In this document: one piece after another, positions 17,056-24,710 of the stretch
Layout of the letters: the number at the start of each line of letters is the position of its first letter
Position numbering within the stretch: position 1 is the first letter of the stretch
Source of the DNA: Clostridiaceae bacterium
Lineage (GTDB): Bacteria > Bacillota > Clostridia > Oscillospirales > Acutalibacteraceae
Length of the DNA stretch: 31,163 nt
Direction: 5' to 3'
NCBI GenBank assembly: GCA_016292785.1
Contig: JAEDFL010000023.1
Coordinates: forward strand, 1-31,163
The notes under the pieces: model-generated
Databases searched by the model: none
What the model saw: the letters and a program-made list of their open reading frames with translations, nothing else
What the model was told of the DNA's origin: nothing
Translations under genes and position numbers: made by a program

Positions 17056-18498
17056 ATGTCTGATTTTGCAAATACCTTATCTGCAGTTTTAAAAGAAAAC
17101 CGTCTTTCGATAAACCGTGTTTCTTCGGAGAGCGGAATTGACCGTACAGTTCTTTCAAAAGGGTTGAAGGGCTCCCGTCCTATCCCCTTTTATTCTTTCA
17201 AAAAGCTTATAACTTCACTCACCATACCGGCAGCAGACAAAAATCTTCTTATCCAAAAATATATTAAAGAGACTTTCGGTCTTGAGAAATTCAATAATTA
17301 TACAAAAATTCTCAAGAAATTTTCGAAATTTAATGATGAGCCCAAGCTCCCCGACGGCTATAACCTTGAAATAGATATCAGGATAGAAAACGGAATTATG
17401 GAGCTTCACTCAAAAAGTGAGATCATTACCGCCGCACATCATATCATTTCATTGGAGGCTCAGATGGAAAACGGAAAGGTTTATTCCAATTTTCCGACCT
17501 CTATTATGGTTGAGCTTATGCGCTCCTTCCCCGACCGTACACTTGACTTCAAATACATAATCGACAATCTTTTCAACAAAAACGCAAAGCTTCCTACACT
17601 TTCCGATGTGTTTGACCTTATGACGCTCGGATACCCCTGCAACTACACCATGTCCTCGGGAAATGAATATCACATCAATTTCATTTTTCCGCATTTTCTT
17701 ATCACCAACGACTCTCTGCTGCTGATGGATTCCTATGCGAATAAAGGTTTCATCACCCGAAATAAATCCGTCATCAAACAATATACCGACATATTCCTGG
17801 AGAAATTCGCTGACACCAAGCCGTATATCAAAAAATTTGACAACATCCTTTCTCTCAAGGAGCAGAACGCCGGTATCTTTGACATGATGAACATCACAAA
17901 AGCGACTTTTCTGTGTCCGGTAGGCTGTTCCGTTACACATTTCCTGACGCTCGATATGTGGGATCAGATTGCAAAGCCCGATGTACCCAACCGAAACTTT
18001 CTCCGGGACACCACCTATCAATACTACCAGAACACCTATGCTAAAATCCACAAAAATCAATGTCAGCTTTTCACCCGTGAATCCTTATCCAACTTTGTCG
18101 ATAACGGGATTGTTGAGTCCATGCCGAGAGAATTTTCCTATCCCTTGACAAAGGAAAACCGCATCATAGTTCTTGAAAAAATGTATGATGAATTTCTCAA
18201 TGACAACCGCCATATTTATTTCATCGACAGCAACAAATGCCGCTTCTGTCAGGGCTTCGGCATTGAGATAATTGAGGGTGAGAAAAATTCCGCCTGTATG
18301 CAGATTTATTTTCAGACCGAAAACTGTATGCTTCATTACTGCGGCAATATGAATATGTTCATTGACGATTCAATAACCACACACGAGTTTTTAAAATTCA
18401 TAGGCGTCTTCATCGCCTCCGACTATTGCTATTCAAAAGAAAAATCTCTTGAAATCCTCAAGGAAGAAATCCTTCGCTGTAAGATGCTTCCCGAATAA
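17056..18498 (+). CDS. HTH (XRE-like) protein with a large C-terminal domain of unknown function
   Basis: 480 aa. Residues about 4-45 read like a lambda-repressor/XRE helix-turn-helix (LSINRVSSESGIDRTVLSKG). The remaining roughly 400 residues match no family I recognise. They are soluble, with no membrane segment, and include CPVGC at 287-291 and CRFC at 395-398 plus further cysteines (C-x2-C and C-x3-C spacing), so metal or redox sensing is conceivable but unproven. The RBS is GGAGAG at 17042-17047. It has a near-consensus promoter and a palindromic terminator of its own, so it is a single-gene unit. It lies opposite uvrB and converges with the acyltransferase/ACP operon. A regulator is the best guess; the targets are unknown. 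Confidence 0.75.
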   Translation: MSDFANTLSAVLKENRLSINRVSSESGIDRTVLSKGLKGSRPIPFYSFKKLITSLTIPAADKNLLIQKYIKETFGLEKFNNYTKILKKFSKFNDEPKLPDGYNLEIDIRIENGIMELHSKSEIITAAHHIISLEAQMENGKVYSNFPTSIMVELMRSFPDRTLDFKYIIDNLFNKNAKLPTLSDVFDLMTLGYPCNYTMSSGNEYHINFIFPHFLITNDSLLLMDSYANKGFITRNKSVIKQYTDIFLEKFADTKPYIKKFDNILSLKEQNAGIFDMMNITKATFLCPVGCSVTHFLTLDMWDQIAKPDVPNRNFLRDTTYQYYQNTYAKIHKNQCQLFTRESLSNFVDNGIVESMPREFSYPLTKENRIIVLEKMYDEFLNDNRHIYFIDSNKCRFCQGFGIEIIEGEKNSACMQIYFQTENCMLHYCGNMNMFIDDSITTHEFLKFIGVFIASDYCYSKEKSLEILKEEILRCKMLPE

Positions 18499-18513
18499 TG
18501 AACATAGCTTTCC

Positions 18514-18557
18514 AAAAAAATGGCTTATATCGGATATCCGATATAAGCCATTTTTTT
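18514..18557. terminator. 44-nt perfect palindrome, bidirectional terminator
   Basis: A7-TGGCTTATATCGGATATCCGATATAAGCCA-T7, a perfectly symmetrical sequence with no spacer at its centre. It gives a hairpin plus T-run on both strands. It lies between the converging HTH gene and the ACP gene, which stops 8 nt beyond it. Confidence 0.85.
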
Positions 18558-18564
18558 GTCTTGA

Positions 18565-18795
18565 TTAAACGTTCTCTTCGAGATAGTAAACAACATCCTT
18601 GACTGTGATAAGAGTCGGAAGAACTCTGTCGGGGATTGTAATTTCATACTTCTCCTCGATCATGCAAATGAGATCGAAAAGCTCAAAGGAATTAAGTCCG
18701 AGATCCGAGGTGAGAACGTCGTCCGGCTCAACGGTGGTGATTCTGCCATCGGTATACTCGTTAAGCATCTGTAAAAGGTCGTTTCTGATATCCAT
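18565..18795 (-). CDS. Acyl carrier protein
   Basis: 76 aa, acidic, four-helix ACP fold by sequence. The phosphopantetheine attachment serine is S36 in DLGLNSFEL; the usual DSL is NSF here. It would carry acyl groups as thioesters in the cytoplasm. It starts 5 nt after the stop of the PlsC-like acyltransferase, and its ribosome binding site (AAGGAG) overlaps the last codons of that gene. The pair is therefore co-expressed, and this ACP probably serves that enzyme or its pathway. No fab genes are near, so it is likely a specialised ACP and not the main fatty-acid-synthesis AcpP; that is inference. Confidence 0.9.
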   Translation of the reverse strand: MDIRNDLLQMLNEYTDGRITTVEPDDVLTSDLGLNSFELFDLICMIEEKYEITIPDRVLPTLITVKDVVYYLEENV

Positions 18796-18800
18796 TATTA

Positions 18801-20117
18801 TTACTCCTTAGCATTTGCCGCTTTGCGCTCCTCATTGCGCTTACGCCATATTTCGTTAAATATTTCCTCGGTCGCAAGAGAAACCTTTGTGACCGAAAAA
18901 TCGCAGTTTTCCGGGAAGACATACCATGTATCCTCCAGAGTGTTAAGGTCGATACAGTCACGGTGCTTACCGAATCTGTAGCTGTACTCAACATGGACGG
19001 CATACTGTCCTGCCGCATCTATGTTCATCTCAAAGGGAGTGCCGTCATAATCTCTGACACCCTTGAGGCTGAAGCCGTTCATATCGTGAACAAGCTTGCC
19101 CTTGCCCATATGGACAAAGCCCTTTGAATTAGGAAGATCGTTGACATCTACCTGACATTCAAAGCGATATGTTCCGTCAAGAACCTCTTTCCTGACCTGC
19201 TCACGCTCCCACTGATACCAATCGGTAGCGAATTTGAACTCGGTGTTTCCGTCGTCCGCCTCAAGCTCACCGTAATAGTTAAGCGTCCAAGACTTTCCGC
19301 ATTTTTCGCAGAACACCCTGTCGTTTTTGGAGTTCATCTTGTATTCCGTCATACAGTGCGGACACTGATACAGTACCTTGTGAAGTCCCTCGGCACGCTT
19401 CTTGTAGCTGACCTTGACACGGTTTTCACTCTGCCATTTAAAATCGTCATTGTAGAGCAAATCCTTAATCTTCCTGCCGATTTCCTCCGGAGTTGCCTTT
19501 TTCAGCTCCTCGGGAGTGTAGGCAAGCGTCATATCCGCCTGAACGGGATGCACCCAACGCTTTCTGTGGTTGCCCCAGAACGGATCATAGATATGATGTC
19601 CCCTGCAGGTCAAAGTTACAACCGGCACACTCTGATGCTTTACAAGCTGACCGACCGCATCGGGAATAACCTCGGTAACACCGCAGAGAGAATACCTTGC
19701 CTCGGCATAGATACCGAAGATCTGATCCTCCTTGAGAGCCTTGCGGCACTGTCTTAAAAGACCGATATCGGCGGTATATTTCCTTTTCGGGATAGCTCCG
19801 AGCTTTCTCAATATACCCTCTCTGCCGATATAGTCATCGACAGCGGCGGGAAAAATACCCGTGTTGGGACAAATAGCCGCACTCATAATATAAAAATCAA
19901 AAAAAGCATTGTGGTTACAGATCAGAATGTATGGCGGTTTGACACCCTCCATTCTCACCTTGTTGAGCTTACCGAAATGGATAGCTTTTCTGAAATTTGA
20001 GAATGCCCATACTATCGGCATCATATACATTTTCTGCTTGATCATCGGCGCATTCATATCGAACTTTTCAGTCGCCGGAGGACCTCCTCTAACGTATCTG
20101 CCGAATTCCTTACTCAA
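18801..20117 (-). CDS. PlsC-like 1-acylglycerol-3-phosphate-type acyltransferase with a zinc ribbon
   Basis: 438 aa, much longer than typical PlsC (about 200-250). The N-terminal acyltransferase domain has HX4D (H69-D74 in CNHNAFFDF), the EGTR-like block reads EAR at 139-141, and VPVVT follows at 164-168. After about residue 240 comes a zinc ribbon with CPHC (252-255) and CEKC (270-273), then a domain of about 160 residues rich in Trp and Tyr that I do not recognise. The family moves an acyl chain from acyl-ACP or acyl-CoA to a glycerol-phosphate or related acceptor. No clear membrane span is seen. The start is TTG at 20117, behind AGGAGAGGGA. It is followed directly by a dedicated ACP, the likely acyl donor. 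Confidence 0.8.
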   Translation of the reverse strand: MSKEFGRYVRGGPPATEKFDMNAPMIKQKMYMMPIVWAFSNFRKAIHFGKLNKVRMEGVKPPYILICNHNAFFDFYIMSAAICPNTGIFPAAVDDYIGREGILRKLGAIPKRKYTADIGLLRQCRKALKEDQIFGIYAEARYSLCGVTEVIPDAVGQLVKHQSVPVVTLTCRGHHIYDPFWGNHRKRWVHPVQADMTLAYTPEELKKATPEEIGRKIKDLLYNDDFKWQSENRVKVSYKKRAEGLHKVLYQCPHCMTEYKMNSKNDRVFCEKCGKSWTLNYYGELEADDGNTEFKFATDWYQWEREQVRKEVLDGTYRFECQVDVNDLPNSKGFVHMGKGKLVHDMNGFSLKGVRDYDGTPFEMNIDAAGQYAVHVEYSYRFGKHRDCIDLNTLEDTWYVFPENCDFSVTKVSLATEEIFNEIWRKRNEERKAANAKE

Positions 20118-20152
20118 AACATCACTTCCCTCTCCTGGAATACATTGCGTAA

Positions 20153-20191
20153 ATGCATATGCATTATAACACGCTTAACGAACTATTGCAA
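20153..20191 (-). promoter_or_regulatory. Promoter and palindrome for the acyltransferase/ACP operon
   Basis: On the minus strand, TTGCAA (20191-20186), a 17-nt spacer, TATAAT (20168-20163) preceded by TGT. The perfect palindrome ATGCATATGCAT (20153-20164) overlaps the end of the -10 and the expected start site, a good position for an operator. Confidence 0.7.
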
Positions 20192-20222
20192 TACAAAAAA
20201 ACTATTTAAGCAGGTCAACAAA

Positions 20223-20855
20223 TTAAAAATCGAACAAATTCCATGGATAAACGGAAAAATCGGGCTTGCTTTCAAAGATATATTTTTCTTTGCCTAAGCT
20301 AAATTCAATTTCTGCCGACCAAAGCGCAACCTGACATCGGTTGTCACGGCTTCCGTACTTCCCGTCGCCCGCAAGCGGCATTTTCCTTGAAGCGAATTGT
20401 ACTCTGATCTGGTGACTTCTGCCTGTATTCAGTCTGACCTTAACGAGCGTTTTTCCGTCTGTTTCGGCAAGAACCTTATAGTCAAGACTGACCTTGCGTA
20501 CTCCCTTTCTCTCACGGGTGACAACATAGCTCTTGTTTTTGCGTGAATCCTTAAAGAGAAGATCCTCAAAGTGTCCCTCCTTCTCCTCGGGCATTCCCTC
20601 CGCCACGGCGAGATATGTTTTCACAAATCTTCTTTCGGCAATTTCCTTTGAAAGCGATGCCGCCGATTTTTTGTTTTTTGCAAAAACCATCACTCCGCCG
20701 ACCGCCGTATCAAGTCTATGTATAGGATAGACCGCCGTTTTGAGCTGTTCCGTCAAAAGCTTCACCATATCTTCCGCACCGTCACACTGTGAAGCGACGC
20801 CCACAGGCTTTACACAGACGGCAAAATCCCGGTTTTCAAACAGAATTTCAATCAT
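20223..20855 (-). CDS. RluA-family RNA pseudouridine synthase
   Basis: 210 aa, on the short side for the family because there is no N-terminal S4 domain. The catalytic Asp is D49 in HRLDTAVGGVMVFAK, and the RxHQIRVQFA motif follows later. These enzymes isomerise uridine to pseudouridine in rRNA or tRNA. The target is not predictable here. The start ATG overlaps the TGA of the upstream 96-aa gene (ATGA), so the two are translationally coupled. No good terminator was found after it. Confidence 0.88.
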   Translation of the reverse strand: MIEILFENRDFAVCVKPVGVASQCDGAEDMVKLLTEQLKTAVYPIHRLDTAVGGVMVFAKNKKSAASLSKEIAERRFVKTYLAVAEGMPEEKEGHFEDLLFKDSRKNKSYVVTRERKGVRKVSLDYKVLAETDGKTLVKVRLNTGRSHQIRVQFASRKMPLAGDGKYGSRDNRCQVALWSAEIEFSLGKEKYIFESKPDFSVYPWNLFDF

Positions 20856-21142
20856 AAGTCGTTGTTCTTTTCCATAAATTTTTCTGCCGCACCCTTGATC
20901 TTGAGCACCTGCTTCATAAATTTCATCAGCTCAAGCGGGTTGGAACCCTTTTGAAGCTCGGGCGTTACAAGAGATATTATATCCTTCATATCCGAAAGCT
21001 CTGTAACAAGTGTTTTCTTTTCCTCATCGCTCATCGCCGCAACATCGGAGCCGAGCTTCTTTTCAATAACTCCGAGGGCTTCTGTAACGTCGCTCACCTT
21101 TTCGGCTGCAAGCGGTTTTCCGTTTTCGTCACGAATAATCAT
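20852..21142 (-). CDS. Small helical protein of unknown function
   Basis: 96 aa, mostly helical and charged, no membrane segment and no recognised motif. The RBS is GAGGT before the ATG at 21142. It is a real gene by its RBS and by the ATGA coupling to the pseudouridine synthase gene downstream. It begins just after the terminator of the previous gene, so it depends on read-through or on a promoter I could not identify. Confidence 0.65.
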   Translation of the reverse strand: MIIRDENGKPLAAEKVSDVTEALGVIEKKLGSDVAAMSDEEKKTLVTELSDMKDIISLVTPELQKGSNPLELMKFMKQVLKIKGAAEKFMEKNNDL

Positions 21143-21152
21143 ACTCTACCTC

Positions 21153-21193
21153 AAAAAAACAAAGGGGTTATCGCAGCAAGCGACCGCCCCTTT
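21153..21193 (-). terminator. Terminator after the small membrane-anchored protein gene
   Basis: On the minus strand, AAAGGGG (21193-21187), an inner TCGC/GCGA stem, CCCCTTT (21167-21161), then G and seven T (21159-21153). The hairpin starts 19 nt after the stop at 21212. Confidence 0.75.
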
Positions 21194-21211
21194 AATAATT
21201 GTATCGGATAA

Positions 21212-21583
21212 TTATTTATCCTCGGTCTTCTGAACTTCCTGAAGATACTTGAAGTTTAAAGCACCCTGCTCGGACATAATCTTCTCAACAGCCTTGTCGA
21301 GAGCAGCCTTGTTGTAAACAATATCGTTTACCTCTTTACCGTCTGCATTCGTGTAATAATAAGAAACATATGCGCCCTCAAATTTCTTGAGATTTTCACG
21401 CATCATCTTCATTACCTCATCAGTAACGCCGATATACTCGGCAGCCTCAGACTCCGTCATATAGGTTGTGTCCGAAGTAACGGCAGAGGTATTCTTGCCT
21501 GCCGGCGACTTGACGGCATATGTAACGCAGATTGCAGCTGTGCAGAGAACTGCAACTATTGAAGCAATGATTGTATTTTTCAT
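21212..21583 (-). CDS. Small membrane-anchored protein with an excisionase-like motif
   Basis: 123 aa from ATG 21583, placed behind AGGGGA. A longer frame from 21625 would start inside the promoter. Residues about 4-24 are a membrane anchor or uncleaved signal with no lipobox. The segment from about residue 42 (YMTESEAAEYIGVTDEVMK) looks like the MerR/excisionase-type helix-turn-helix seen in HTH_17 proteins. The anchor would place it outside the cell if the orientation is N-in. The function is unknown; a DNA-binding role would conflict with an extracellular location, so the fold may be reused for another task. Confidence 0.7.
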   Translation of the reverse strand: MKNTIIASIVAVLCTAAICVTYAVKSPAGKNTSAVTSDTTYMTESEAAEYIGVTDEVMKMMRENLKKFEGAYVSYYYTNADGKEVNDIVYNKAALDKAVEKIMSEQGALNFKYLQEVQKTEDK

Positions 21584-21615
21584 TGAAAAATCCCCTTTTC
21601 TTTTTTTCTTTATGT

Positions 21616-21644
21616 ATAATAACACATCGGTATATTTATTTCAA
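21616..21644 (-). promoter_or_regulatory. Promoter with extended -10 for the small membrane protein gene
   Basis: On the minus strand, TTGAAA (21644-21639), a 17-nt spacer, TATTAT (21621-21616) preceded by TGT. Confidence 0.75.
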
Positions 21645-21660
21645 TATTTTTTGCAAAAAA

Positions 21661-22002
21661 TTATTCCCAGTCCTTCCAGACCTCCGGCTTGTATCCTACG
21701 GTTGCCTTTTTACCGTTTCTGACAATCGGAGTTTTAAAAAGCGTTTGATTTTCAAGAAGCTTTTCCTCGACCGCCTCTTTTGACGCAAGATACTTTATAA
21801 AACACTTTTCGTAAGCCTTGGATTTTTCGTCAATCAGGTCATCAACCGAGCCGATTGCAGACTTGATGTTCCTGTATTCGCCTGCGCTCATACCGTATTT
21901 TTCAAGGTCGATATACTGATACTTGATCCTGCGCTCCTTGAAATAACGTTCGGCTTTTTTGGTGTCGAAGCACTTTGACTTGCCGTATATCTGAATATTC
22001 AT
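21661..22002 (-). CDS. ArsC/Spx-family thioredoxin-fold protein
   Basis: 113 aa, the usual length for the ArsC/Spx family. It begins with a beta strand (NIQIYG) and the conserved Cys region KCFDTKK with a single Cys, C11, followed by the family's cis-Pro loop (FKTPIVRNGK). Family members are arsenate reductases, redox proteins or RNA-polymerase-binding regulators such as Spx. Spx usually has CxxC, and ArsC-type arsenate reductases keep Cys-x5-Arg; this protein has one Cys and Lys residues after it, so the role is open. The ribosome binding site is GGGAGTGG. No arsenic genes are near. Confidence 0.75.
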   Translation of the reverse strand: MNIQIYGKSKCFDTKKAERYFKERRIKYQYIDLEKYGMSAGEYRNIKSAIGSVDDLIDEKSKAYEKCFIKYLASKEAVEEKLLENQTLFKTPIVRNGKKATVGYKPEVWKDWE

Positions 22003-22024
22003 ATAACCACTCCCAAATTGAATA

Positions 22025-22053
22025 TTGAAAATTATAACGTAAAATGATAGAAT
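22025..22053 (+). promoter_or_regulatory. Promoter with extended -10 for cca
   Basis: TTGAAA (22025-22030), a 17-nt spacer, TAGAAT (22048-22053) preceded by TGA. It overlaps the opposing promoter of the ArsC-like gene almost completely. Confidence 0.75.
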
Positions 22054-22059
22054 TGTAAA
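22031..22059 (-). promoter_or_regulatory. Promoter for the ArsC/Spx-like gene
   Basis: On the minus strand, TTTACA (22059-22054), a 17-nt spacer, TATAAT (22036-22031). It faces and overlaps the cca promoter. Confidence 0.7.
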
Positions 22060-22071
22060 GAGGTGAAATCA

Positions 22072-23415
22072 ATGTATATCAAATGTCCCGATTATATTAC
22101 AAAAGCCATTGACCGGCTTGAAAAACACGGTCACTCCGCCTATGCTGTCGGCGGCTGCGTCCGTGACTCGATAATGGGCAGAGAACCGAACGACTGGGAC
22201 ATGACCACCTCCGCAACACCCGATGAAATTCAGAAAGCCTTTGCCGGCTTCAGAACAATACCTACGGGAATAAAGCACGGCACAATGACCGTACTGATCT
22301 CCTCTCACCCTGTTGAAATAACGACAATGCGTGTTGACGGCAAGTATTCGGACAACCGTCATCCCGAAAAAGTCACCTTTACCCGAAGGATAGAGGACGA
22401 TCTCAGCCGCCGTGACTTTACCGTAAACGCTATCGCTTACAATCCTCACAGCGGAATTGTTGATCCTTTCGGCGGACAGGCGGACATTGAAAAAAAGCTT
22501 ATTCGCTGTGTCGGCAACGCAGATACACGCTTTTCCGAGGACGCTTTGAGAATACTCAGAGCCGTCAGATTTTCTTCTGTTCTCGGATTTGATATTGACC
22601 GTGACACGGCGGAAAGTGTGATAAGAAACCGCTCCCTGCTTGATAACATTTCAAATGAACGTATCCGTGTTGAGCTTTTAAAACTGCTGTGCGGCAAAAA
22701 CGTTGAGACTGTGCTTACGAAATATAAGAAAGTGATTTTTCAGATCATTCCGGAGCTTTCCGCTACGGACGGCTTTTTACAGCACACTCCCTATCATATC
22801 TACGACGTATGGACGCACACCGTCAAGGTCACGTCAAGCATTGAGCCGACCGCCGATTTCAGAGCTGCCGCCCTGCTCCACGATGTTGAAAAGCCGTCAA
22901 TGTTCACTCTTGACGAAAGAGGTCAAGGTCATTTCAAGGGGCATCCGCAAAAGGGAGCGCAAACAGCCGAAAAGATTCTTCGCCGCCTGCGTTTTTCCAA
23001 TGCCGAGATTGCACATATCACAACGATAATCTTTCTTCACGATGAGCGCCCCGACGGCAACCGCTTTCATCTTGCTAAGCTCTGCTCCCTTTTCGGGATT
23101 GACAATGTTGACGACACGCTGAAGCTGATAATTGCCGACGCACACGGAAAAAATCCGATATTTTTTGACAAGGAGGTCATCGCCGCCGTCACCGCTCAAA
23201 AGCAAATAAAGGCGATGAGAGAAGCGCACACCTGTCTGAAAACCTCTGAGCTTGATATCAACGGAAACGGTATTATGGCTCTCGGAATTGACAGGATTAA
23301 GATTAAGGACACCTTGCAGTTTCTCCTTGATGAAGTAATTTACGAACGTCTTGAAAACAAAAAAGCCGCCCTTGAAAGAGCGGCGGTAGAATATAACGGT
23401 TTGACCTCGGAATAA
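22072..23415 (+). CDS. cca: tRNA nucleotidyltransferase (CCA-adding enzyme) with HD domain
   Basis: 447 aa from ATG 22072. AAAGAGGTGA sits 5 nt before this start, and the GTG nine bases upstream is inside that site. The class II nucleotidyltransferase head has GG at 27-28, RD at 31-32 and the metal-binding DWD at 41-43. The basic and template-binding region (RRDFTVNAIAYNP) follows. A C-terminal HD-type domain contains LLHDVEKP and HPQKGAQTAE. The enzyme completes or repairs the 3' CCA of tRNAs. The tRNAs in this window already encode CCA, so it would act mainly in repair. It converges with glyA with an 18-nt gap. Confidence 0.93.
   Translation: MYIKCPDYITKAIDRLEKHGHSAYAVGGCVRDSIMGREPNDWDMTTSATPDEIQKAFAGFRTIPTGIKHGTMTVLISSHPVEITTMRVDGKYSDNRHPEKVTFTRRIEDDLSRRDFTVNAIAYNPHSGIVDPFGGQADIEKKLIRCVGNADTRFSEDALRILRAVRFSSVLGFDIDRDTAESVIRNRSLLDNISNERIRVELLKLLCGKNVETVLTKYKKVIFQIIPELSATDGFLQHTPYHIYDVWTHTVKVTSSIEPTADFRAAALLHDVEKPSMFTLDERGQGHFKGHPQKGAQTAEKILRRLRFSNAEIAHITTIIFLHDERPDGNRFHLAKLCSLFGIDNVDDTLKLIIADAHGKNPIFFDKEVIAAVTAQKQIKAMREAHTCLKTSELDINGNGIMALGIDRIKIKDTLQFLLDEVIYERLENKKAALERAAVEYNGLTSE
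23359..23384 (-). terminator. Candidate glyA terminator inside the opposing cca CDS
   Basis: On the minus strand, GCCGCTCT, loop TTCA, AGGGCGGC (stem 23384-23365), then six T (23364-23359). The 8-bp stem has one wobble pair. It lies 50 nt past the glyA stop, within the last codons of cca. Confidence 0.65.
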
Positions 23416-23433
23416 TAGTGACTTTGTCAGTCT

Positions 23434-24675
23434 TTATTCGCTGTATAACGGAAACTTTTCGCAAAGCGTCTGAACCTCGCCGAGCACTCTGTCCTTGTTG
23501 CCGTCAAAATCATTGATAATATCGCTTATCCAGCCTGCAATAAGCTTCATTTCGGACTCCTTGAAGCCTCTTGTCGTTACGGCAGGCGTACCGATTCTCA
23601 AGCCGCTTGTGATAAACGGGCTCTGAGGATCATTCGGAATGGTGTTCTTGTTGGCTGTGATGCGAACCTCGTCAAGTCTGTGCTCAAGCTCCTTGCCTGT
23701 AATTTCCTTACTGCGAAGATCGAGGAGCATGAGGTGGTTGTCCGTACCGCCCGAAACGATATCGACTCCCCTTTTGCTAAGCTCGTCTGCAAGCACGGCG
23801 GCATTCTTAACGACCTGCTTCTGATATTCCTTGAACTCATCGGTCAGAGCCTCACCGAGAGCAACAGCCTTGGCGGCGATAATGTGCATAAGCGGACCGC
23901 CCTGAGTTCCGGGGAAAACAGCCTTGTCAATCTGCTTTGCAAACTCCTCCTTGCAAAGGATCATTCCGCCTCTCGGACCTCTGAGTGTTTTATGGGTTGT
24001 TGTTGTGACGATATCCGCATACGGCACGGGTGACGGATGGACGCCTGCGGCAACAAGACCTGCAATATGAGCCATATCGACCATAAGATAAGCTCCGACC
24101 TTGTCCGCAATCTCACGGCAGCGTGCAAAATCAATTACCCTTGAATATGCGCTTGCGCCGACAACAATAAGCTTCGGCTTACATTCGAGAGCAATTCTCT
24201 CCATTTCGTCATAATCTATTCTTGCGGTTTCATTGTCAACGCCGTAGGGAACAACATTGAAATATTTTCCCGAAATATTGACAGGTGAGCCGTGTGAAAG
24301 ATGACCGCCCTGCTGAAGATTCATTCCCATTACGGTATCGCCGGGATTGAGCAGAGCGAAGAAAACCGCAAGATTGGCATTTGCACCGCTGTGCGGCTGA
24401 ACGTTGACGTGTTCCGCTCCGAAAAGCTCCTTGGCTCTGTTGCGTGCGATCTCCTCAACAACATCAACACACTGACATCCGCCGTAGTATCTCTTAGACG
24501 GGTAGCCCTCTGCATATTTGTTAGTGAGCACTCCGCCGGCGGCAAGCAAAACCGCTTTTGAAACAATGTTTTCCGACGCTATAAGCTCGATGTTGCGTCT
24601 CTGGCGGTTCAGCTCGTTGTCACAAGCCGAAAAGACTTCCTTGTCATAAGCGGAAAGTTCATCAAAAAAGTTCAT
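23434..24675 (-). CDS. glyA: Serine hydroxymethyltransferase
   Basis: 413 aa, normal length. The enzyme interconverts serine and glycine with tetrahydrofolate and supplies one-carbon units. The PLP lysine is K229 in TTTTHKTLRGPRGG; D200 and H203 of the PLP site (MVDMAHIAGL) and the N-terminal IASEN and YAEGYPSKRYYGG motifs are all present. The RBS is CGGAGGAC. It follows the polysaccharide deacetylase gene by 35 nt without a visible terminator, so it may be cotranscribed with it. I found no good promoter in the 35-nt gap. Confidence 0.98.
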   Translation of the reverse strand: MNFFDELSAYDKEVFSACDNELNRQRRNIELIASENIVSKAVLLAAGGVLTNKYAEGYPSKRYYGGCQCVDVVEEIARNRAKELFGAEHVNVQPHSGANANLAVFFALLNPGDTVMGMNLQQGGHLSHGSPVNISGKYFNVVPYGVDNETARIDYDEMERIALECKPKLIVVGASAYSRVIDFARCREIADKVGAYLMVDMAHIAGLVAAGVHPSPVPYADIVTTTTHKTLRGPRGGMILCKEEFAKQIDKAVFPGTQGGPLMHIIAAKAVALGEALTDEFKEYQKQVVKNAAVLADELSKRGVDIVSGGTDNHLMLLDLRSKEITGKELEHRLDEVRITANKNTIPNDPQSPFITSGLRIGTPAVTTRGFKESEMKLIAGWISDIINDFDGNKDRVLGEVQTLCEKFPLYSE

Positions 24676-24710
24676 TATATGTCCTCCGTTTTATAATTAT
24701 TAACTGTCAA

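Noticed and set aside
23416..23450. Terminator for cca in the gap or the start of glyA's 3' end (GACT/AGTC)
   Set aside because: The stem is only 4 bp and the following T stretch is poor.
24676..24710. Promoter for glyA between it and the deacetylase (minus-strand TTGACA at 24710-24705)
   Set aside because: The only -10-like box, TATAAA, is 9 nt away, too close for sigma-A.
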